Positions 6,854-10,930 of a stretch of DNA of 10,930 nucleotides are shown here, one piece after another (position 1 is the stretch's first letter; each line of letters opens with the position of its first letter). Source of the stretch: an uncultured Verrucomicrobiales bacterium (GTDB taxonomy: Bacteria > Verrucomicrobiota > Verrucomicrobiae > Limisphaerales > CANJSG01); NCBI GenBank assembly GCA_946480965.1, contig CAMLMI010000140.1:1-10930 (forward strand), given 5' to 3'. A model generated the notes under the pieces. That model was not told the DNA's origin and made no database searches. It worked only from the letters and a program-made list of their open reading frames with translations. A program made the translations under genes and the position numbers.

Positions 6854-9298
6854 ATGAAACTCACCCTTGGAAGAAGGATCGTCTTCACGGTGCTGGCCAC
6901 GGCCGGACTCGCGAGCGTCATCGCCGTCATCGGCGTGGTGGGCGTGCGCGGTCTGCTGAACAACGCCCGGATCTCCGCCGACCGCATCGCCGACAACCTC
7001 GACGAGCAGTCGGCGCAGCTGAAGCGCCGCCACGAGTTCGAGCGGATGTTCGCCCAGATCGAGGCGGCGGCGACGCCGAACGACCTGCTCGTGTTGAAGG
7101 ACCGCGTCGGCGCCGTCGAGCGGCCGACGGATGCGGACGACCTCTTCGTGGCGGCGCGCCGGGCGCTCCACCAGTTGGCCGACAGCCGCGCGGCCGCGCT
7201 GAACGCCGAGGCCAGCCTGGCCAAGGCCGCCGGGACCTTGGCCGAGGTGCAGGACGCCTTGGACCGCGAGCTCTCCGCGCTTGTGGCCGAGATCGACAGC
7301 CAGGCTTCCAGTGCGGCGGAAGCCTCCACCGCCGGGCTCGCGAAGATCTCCGCCGAACAGAGGACCGCCGCACAACAGGCGCTCAAACGGCTTTCCTCCC
7401 AGACCGACCACGCGCTCAAGGCCGTGACGGCCGTGCTCCAGACCCGCGCGTCCGGCTTCGAGCTGGCCGCGTTGCTCGGCGGCCTGAACCAGTCGGCGGA
7501 CAAGGATCTGATCCGCCAGCGGGCCACCGAGATCGCCACGCTCGCCGGAAGCTTCGGCAAGACGCTCGAAGGCCTGAAGCCCGAGCAGTCGGGCCCGGTG
7601 CTCAAGCTCGTGCTCCCGCTCCGCGAAGCCTTGGCCGGTTCCAACTCGGTCCCGGCCCAGCTCGTGCAGGCGACCGCCTCGACCAACGCCTCGCCCGAGA
7701 CGCTCGCGCTCGTCCGCGCCGGGATCGGCCGCCAGGTGTCCGAGATCGCCGCGCTGAACAAGCTGCTGCTCGGCCTGGTGGACGACGTCGTCTTCGACAG
7801 CACGATCGAGATGTCCGACGCCACGACGGCCTTCGAGAAGCAGATCTCCGCCGGCATGGAGGGCATGGCCAATGGCGGAACGGCTCTGGCCGGAACGCTG
7901 GCCCGGTCGAGCGCCGCCCTGAAGACTTCGCTCAACGTCCGCGCCAACGGGCTCATGCTGGTCTCGCTGGCCCGGTCGCTCTTCGCCGCCCGCGACGAAG
8001 CGGCCGTCGCCGCGCTCGGCCCGCGCATCGACCAATTGCTGGCGCAGACCGGCGAGCTGCTGAAGGGACTGGACGGAGGTTCGGCCGAACGCCTGGCCGC
8101 GCAGTTCGCGCGTCTGCAAAGGACGATCCTCGGTGCCGACGGCATCGTCTCCGCTCAGAAGTCGTTCCTGGCGGGGCAGGGGGGCTTCCGCGCCGCCCGT
8201 GCCGCGTCGCAGGCCGCGTTGCAGCAGACGGACGAACTGCTCATGGCCGCCGCCGAACGGCTCAAGGGCGACACCGCCGACGAGCTGAAGCACAATCTCG
8301 CCCTCGCCGGCGGCACCGAGCGGAAACTGGTCGTCGCGTCGGCGTTCCTCGTGCTGGCCGCCGTGCTTCTCAGCTTTTTCGCCCGCCGTTCCATCGTGCG
8401 GCCGTTGCGCGGCGCCCTCGTGCTGATGGGCGACACGGTGGGGCAGGTGGCCGCCACCGCCGACCAGGTCACGGGCGCATCCCATCGCCAGGCCGACGGC
8501 ATCGGCCGCCAGAGCGTGGCGATGGAGGAGACGACCAACGCATTGTCCGTGCTGGAAGGTTCCGCCCGCAAGAACGCCGAGAGCGCCGCCCGCGCCCGCA
8601 GCACCGCCGCCGAGGCCCGCGCCGCCGCCGACGCCGGCGCGGGGGAGATGGCGGAGCTTTCCAGCGCGATGGGCGAGATCCGCGAAGCCAGCGGCAACGT
8701 CGCCCGCATCCTGAAGAACATCGACGAGATCGCCTTCCAAACGAACCTGCTCGCGCTCAACGCGGCGGTCGAGGCCGCCCGAGCCGGGCAGGCCGGACTG
8801 GGCTTCGCCGTCGTGGCCGACGAGGTGCGCCGCCTCGCCCAGCGCAGCGCCGAGGCCTCGCGCGAAACCGCCGCGCAGGTCAACGAGTCCATCGCCTGCA
8901 CCCGGCGCGGCGTCCAGCTCACCGACAAGGTCGTCAACCGCTTCCAGCAGATCCTCGACAAGGCGCGCGAAGTGGACGCGCTGGTGGACCAGATCGCCAC
9001 CGCCTCGAACCTCCAGACCACGCAGGTCCAGAGCATCGACGGCACGATGTCGCGCATCTACGAGATCAGCGACGCCAACGCCGAGTCCTCCAAGGCCAAC
9101 GTCGGCGCGGCCGAAGGCCTGGCCTCGAAAGCCGCGGCGCTGCGCACGGCCGTCGATTCCCTGGGCGAACTGCTGGGCGAAGTCCGGGACGCCGGGGCCG
9201 GGACATTGGAGAAAAACTCCCCTCAGATTTCCGCCCCGCTGTTGTCCCCATCGCCAACTCGCGGCACCCGCTCCGAAGCCCTCGTGCAGCGGAGCTGA
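6854..9298 (+). CDS. methyl-accepting chemotaxis protein with very large periplasmic domain
   Basis: This 814-residue inner-membrane chemoreceptor controls CheA kinase activity. TM1 spans about residues 9-31 and TM2 about 491-511, enclosing about 460 periplasmic residues that are mostly alanine-rich and helical. After TM2 only a short HAMP-like start ([10 protein letters not shown]) is seen before the methylation helix ([16 protein letters not shown], near 555-570). The conserved signalling hairpin lies near 623-670, with [17 protein letters not shown] and then [22 protein letters not shown], enough to call the family with certainty. The C-terminal tail (after about 780) is low-complexity, rich in P and S, and lacks a CheR-docking pentapeptide. 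It follows the binding-protein gene by 19 bp, with no promoter visible between them, suggesting co-transcription and a shared stimulus. No che genes are in the window. The ligand and the full sensor-domain family are not identified. Confidence 0.95.
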   Translation: MKLTLGRRIVFTVLATAGLASVIAVIGVVGVRGLLNNARISADRIADNLDEQSAQLKRRHEFERMFAQIEAAATPNDLLVLKDRVGAVERPTDADDLFVAARRALHQLADSRAAALNAEASLAKAAGTLAEVQDALDRELSALVAEIDSQASSAAEASTAGLAKISAEQRTAAQQALKRLSSQTDHALKAVTAVLQTRASGFELAALLGGLNQSADKDLIRQRATEIATLAGSFGKTLEGLKPEQSGPVLKLVLPLREALAGSNSVPAQLVQATASTNASPETLALVRAGIGRQVSEIAALNKLLLGLVDDVVFDSTIEMSDATTAFEKQISAGMEGMANGGTALAGTLARSSAALKTSLNVRANGLMLVSLARSLFAARDEAAVAALGPRIDQLLAQTGELLKGLDGGSAERLAAQFARLQRTILGADGIVSAQKSFLAGQGGFRAARAASQAALQQTDELLMAAAERLKGDTADELKHNLALAGGTERKLVVASAFLVLAAVLLSFFARRSIVRPLRGALVLMGDTVGQVAATADQVTGASHRQADGIGRQSVAMEETTNALSVLEGSARKNAESAARARSTAAEARAAADAGAGEMAELSSAMGEIREASGNVARILKNIDEIAFQTNLLALNAAVEAARAGQAGLGFAVVADEVRRLAQRSAEASRETAAQVNESIACTRRGVQLTDKVVNRFQQILDKAREVDALVDQIATASNLQTTQVQSIDGTMSRIYEISDANAESSKANVGAAEGLASKAAALRTAVDSLGELLGEVRDAGAGTLEKNSPQISAPLLSPSPTRGTRSEALVQRS

Positions 9299-9306
9299 AC
9301 CCGGAA

Positions 9307-9513
9307 GGGGTAGGGCGATGGCTCCGGCCGAGCCTGTGTAGCGCAAGCCTCTGGCTTGCTGTGTCGCAGCCGTCCCGGTTGCCGTAGCGCCGACATCCTG
9401 TCGGCGAGGACGGACGTCCTCCAACGCAGAACACCCGGCAAGCGCGACGCTTGCGGCACGGCCGACGAGACGTCGGCGCTACGTCGCCTCGGTGGGAGCC
9501 TTCGCCCTGCCCC
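9307..9513. repeat. compound palindromic repeat element with terminal inverted repeats
   Basis: The 334-bp gap between the chemoreceptor and aroF holds a 207-bp non-coding element. Its ends (9307-9334 and 9486-9513) are inverted copies matching at 23 of 28 positions, beginning GGGGTAGGGCGA on the left and GGGGCAGGGCGA on the right when read inward. Between them is a near-continuous row of stem-loops: GGCTC/GAGCC 9320-9334; GCAAGCC-TCT-GGCTTGC 9343-9359; GCAGCC/GGTTGC 9366-9382 (one G-T pair); CGCCGACA/TGTCGGCG 9388-9406; GAGGACG/CGTCCTC 9406-9421; GCAAGCG/CGCTTGC 9438-9454; GCCGACG/CGTCGGC 9461-9477; and GCCTC/GAGCC 9486-9500 (one mismatch). In addition GTAGCGCCGAC (9384-9394) is an exact inverted copy of 9472-9482. 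There is no open reading frame of note and no clear target-site duplication. It looks like a dispersed intergenic repeat (REP/MITE-like). Confidence 0.75.
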
Positions 9514-9632
9514 GTTTGCTCTCTGAAGCAACATATTGAACGGCCTTCCAGCTCCTTCACGGCACCGAAAACCGCTCTGGACGCGCCAAACGCGGACGCC
9601 ATAGGGTCTCCGCTCCATTTAGAGAGCCGACC
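9514..9632 (+). other. leader region of aroF
   Basis: This 119-bp stretch is less G+C-rich than its surroundings (CAACATATTGAAC near 9529-9541) and probably holds the aroF promoter, though I cannot fix a -35/-10 pair. It contains a small hairpin, TTGCT (9516-9520) with AGCAA (9527-9531). GCTCTCTGAA (9519-9528) and TTTAGAGAGC (near 9618-9627, just before the start codon) are inverted with one mismatch. AGAGAG a few bases before ATG 9633 could be a weak ribosome binding site. I see no leader peptide or tRNA-like box. Confidence 0.35.
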
Positions 9633-10685
9633 ATGCAGCAGACGATCAACTTGCGGGTGCGCGAAACCGTGCCGCTCGAAACTCCGCAGACGGTGAAGGC
9701 CGCCTTGCCCCTGCCGGAAAGCGGCGCGAACACCGTCGTCGCCGCCCGCGCCGCCATCACCCGCATCCTCGCCCGCGAGGATTCCCGCCTCCTCGTCGTC
9801 GTCGGCCCCTGCTCGATCCACGACCCCGTCGCGGCCATCGACTACGCCCGCCGCCTGGCCGACCTGAGCCGCGAGCTCGCCGACCGGATGCTCCTGGTGA
9901 TGCGCGTCTATTTCGAGAAGCCCCGCACCACCATCGGCTGGAAGGGCCTGATCAACGACCCGCGCCTCGACAACTCCTGCGACATCCAGGCCGGCCTCAA
10001 GCTCGCCCGCAAGATCCTGCTCGACGTGAACGCCCTCGGCCTCCCCGCCGCCACCGAGTTCCTCGACCCCATCTCTCCGCAGTATTTCGACGATCTGATC
10101 TCCTGGGCCGCCATCGGCGCGCGCACGACCGAGAGCCAGACCCATCGTGAGATGGCCAGCGGCCTCTCCGTGCCCGTCGGCTTCAAGAACGGCACCGACG
10201 GCGGGCTCCAGATCGCCATCGACGCCATGCAGGCCGCGCGCACGCCGCACAGCTTCCTCGGCATCGACCAGGACGGCGTCACCAGCATCATCCGCACGAC
10301 CGGCAACGCCTGTGGCCACGTCGTCCTGCGTGGCGGCCGGGGCCGGACGAACTATGATCCCGAGAGCATCGCCGACGCCGTGCTCCAGCTCCGCAAACAC
10401 CAGTTGCCGGAGGCCCTGATGGTCGATTGCAGCCACGCCAATTCCTCCAAGCAGCACGCCAAGCAGGAAGAAGTCTGGCACAGCGTCATCGCCCAGCGCG
10501 TCGCGGGGAACAGCGCCCTGACCGGCGTGATGATCGAGAGCAACATCCACGAGGGCAACCAGCCCATGCCCGTGACCCTCGCCGACCTGAAATACGGCGT
10601 GTCCCTGACCGATGCCTGCCTCAACTGGGAAACCACCGAGCGGATGCTCCGCTACGGCCACGCGGAACTCGGCAAGCTCGGCTGA
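9633..10685 (+). CDS. aroF: 3-deoxy-D-arabino-heptulosonate 7-phosphate (DAHP) synthase, class I
   Basis: This cytoplasmic enzyme condenses phosphoenolpyruvate with erythrose 4-phosphate, the committed first step of the shikimate pathway to aromatic amino acids and folate precursors. The length, 350 residues, equals that of E. coli AroG. The metal site is complete at near-identical numbers: C60 in VVVGPCSIHD, H268 in DCSHAN, E302 in IESNIHEGNQ and D327 in SLTDAC (AroG uses Cys61, His268, Glu302, Asp326). The substrate-binding motifs RVYFEKPRTT-GWKG, GARTTESQ and VGFKNGTDG are also intact. MVDCSHANS and MIESNIHEGNQ look closer to the tyrosine-regulated AroF than to AroG or AroH, but the true feedback effector cannot be read with certainty. 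It is followed by folA in the same direction after a 51-bp hairpin-rich gap. The start is fixed by length and the family N-terminus. Confidence 0.96.
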   Translation: MQQTINLRVRETVPLETPQTVKAALPLPESGANTVVAARAAITRILAREDSRLLVVVGPCSIHDPVAAIDYARRLADLSRELADRMLLVMRVYFEKPRTTIGWKGLINDPRLDNSCDIQAGLKLARKILLDVNALGLPAATEFLDPISPQYFDDLISWAAIGARTTESQTHREMASGLSVPVGFKNGTDGGLQIAIDAMQAARTPHSFLGIDQDGVTSIIRTTGNACGHVVLRGGRGRTNYDPESIADAVLQLRKHQLPEALMVDCSHANSSKQHAKQEEVWHSVIAQRVAGNSALTGVMIESNIHEGNQPMPVTLADLKYGVSLTDACLNWETTERMLRYGHAELGKLG

Positions 10686-10690
10686 GCCAA

Positions 10691-10728
10691 GCTGAATGTT
10701 CAGCCGGGACGCCCGGGGTCGGGTCCCG
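10691..10728. terminator. paired hairpins between aroF and folA
   Basis: The 51-bp gap holds two stem-loops back to back: GCTGAA (10691-10696) with TTCAGC (10699-10704), and CGGGAC (10705-10710) with GTCCCG (10723-10728) around a GC-rich 12-nt loop. No T-run follows either. They could weaken transcription from aroF into folA or shape the folA leader. The short gap and shared direction still allow read-through. Confidence 0.4.
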
Positions 10729-10736
10729 TCGATGCC

Positions 10737-10930
10737 ATGAGCTTCACCGCCATCGCCGCCATGTCCGAGAACCGCGTCATCGGGCGCGGCTCCCAGATTC
10801 CCTGGCACCTGCCGGAGGACTTCAAATGGTTCAAGCAAACCACGCTCGGGCACTTGCTGGTGATGGGACGGAAGACCTTTGAATCCATCGGTCGTCCCTT
10901 GCCCGGTCGGGAAACGATCGTCCTGACCCG
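10737..10930 (+). CDS. folA: dihydrofolate reductase, 3'-truncated by window edge
   Basis: Only the first 64 codons are inside the window, but the family is clear. Dihydrofolate reductase uses NADPH to make tetrahydrofolate for thymidylate and purine synthesis in the cytoplasm. The N-terminal strand and Met20-type loop read [12 protein letters not shown], then [13 protein letters not shown] carries the substrate-binding acid D28 (E. coli Asp27). [16 protein letters not shown] (43-58) is the NADPH-binding segment and is almost identical to that of E. coli. The ATG at 10737 gives the expected short N-terminus; an ATG at 10732 is out of frame. There is no Shine-Dalgarno sequence. It follows aroF in the same direction; both act in routes connected through chorismate and folate, but many genomes place thyA before folA, so this neighbour is less usual. 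Confidence 0.95.
   Translation, partial: MSFTAIAAMSENRVIGRGSQIPWHLPEDFKWFKQTTLGHLLVMGRKTFESIGRPLPGRETIVLT

Noticed and set aside
5569..9424. Very long minus-strand open frames opposite the binding-protein and chemoreceptor genes (858 and 970 codons)
   Set aside because: They lie antisense to two clearly recognised genes, are low-complexity in composition and show no domain; long antisense frames are expected at this G+C content.
9307..9513. CRISPR-like array
   Set aside because: The repeats are palindromes of differing sequence and irregular spacing with no constant direct repeat, no unique equal-length spacers and no cas genes.
9307..9513. Insertion sequence
   Set aside because: It has inverted ends but no transposase frame and no visible target-site duplication, so only a non-autonomous repeat can be claimed.
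9066..10853. 595-codon minus-strand frame across the repeat element, aroF and folA
   Set aside because: It runs antisense to DAHP synthase and folA with all their active-site motifs and crosses the hairpin element; a composition artefact.

Overview
This window comes from a G+C-rich bacterial chromosome (about two-thirds G+C by eye) of a diderm organism. Evidence for an outer membrane is a porin with a C-terminal phenylalanine, a periplasmic binding protein with a signal peptide, and a transmembrane chemoreceptor. My best guess for lineage is Verrucomicrobiota. This rests on protein flavour, nearly absent Shine-Dalgarno sequences and the style of intergenic palindromes; it is inference, not proof.

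Layout. (1) 1-1072, plus strand: the 3' part of an aquaglyceroporin resembling nodulin-26-like channels, overlapping by 8 nt a thioredoxin-type arsenate reductase (arsC). This is the end of an arsenic-resistance operon whose other genes would lie upstream of the window. (2) 1155-3076: a MocR-type (GntR + aminotransferase fold) regulator on the minus strand, divergent from a small DUF2917-like gene, with a perfect inverted repeat in the 149-bp region between them. (3) 3091-4161, minus: mannonate dehydratase (uxuA), convergent with the DUF2917 gene. (4) 4335-9298, plus: an OprO/OprP-type porin, a LivJ-type periplasmic binding protein without any transporter genes nearby, and 19 bp later a large methyl-accepting chemotaxis protein. 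I read the binding protein and receptor as a chemosensory pair. A long bulged hairpin separates the porin from this pair. (5) 9307-9513: a 207-bp palindromic repeat element with 28-bp imperfect terminal inverted repeats and about eight stem-loops in a row. (6) 9633-10930, plus: class I DAHP synthase (aroF type, first step of the shikimate pathway), then the 5' part of dihydrofolate reductase (folA), cut by the window edge.

The window is mostly ordinary chromosome. I see no tRNA, rRNA, CRISPR array, phage or transposase gene. The items most worth following up are the hairpin-array element, the binding protein-chemoreceptor pair with its very large sensor domain and reduced HAMP, the NIP-like arsenic channel, and the MocR/DUF2917 divergent pair with its candidate operator.
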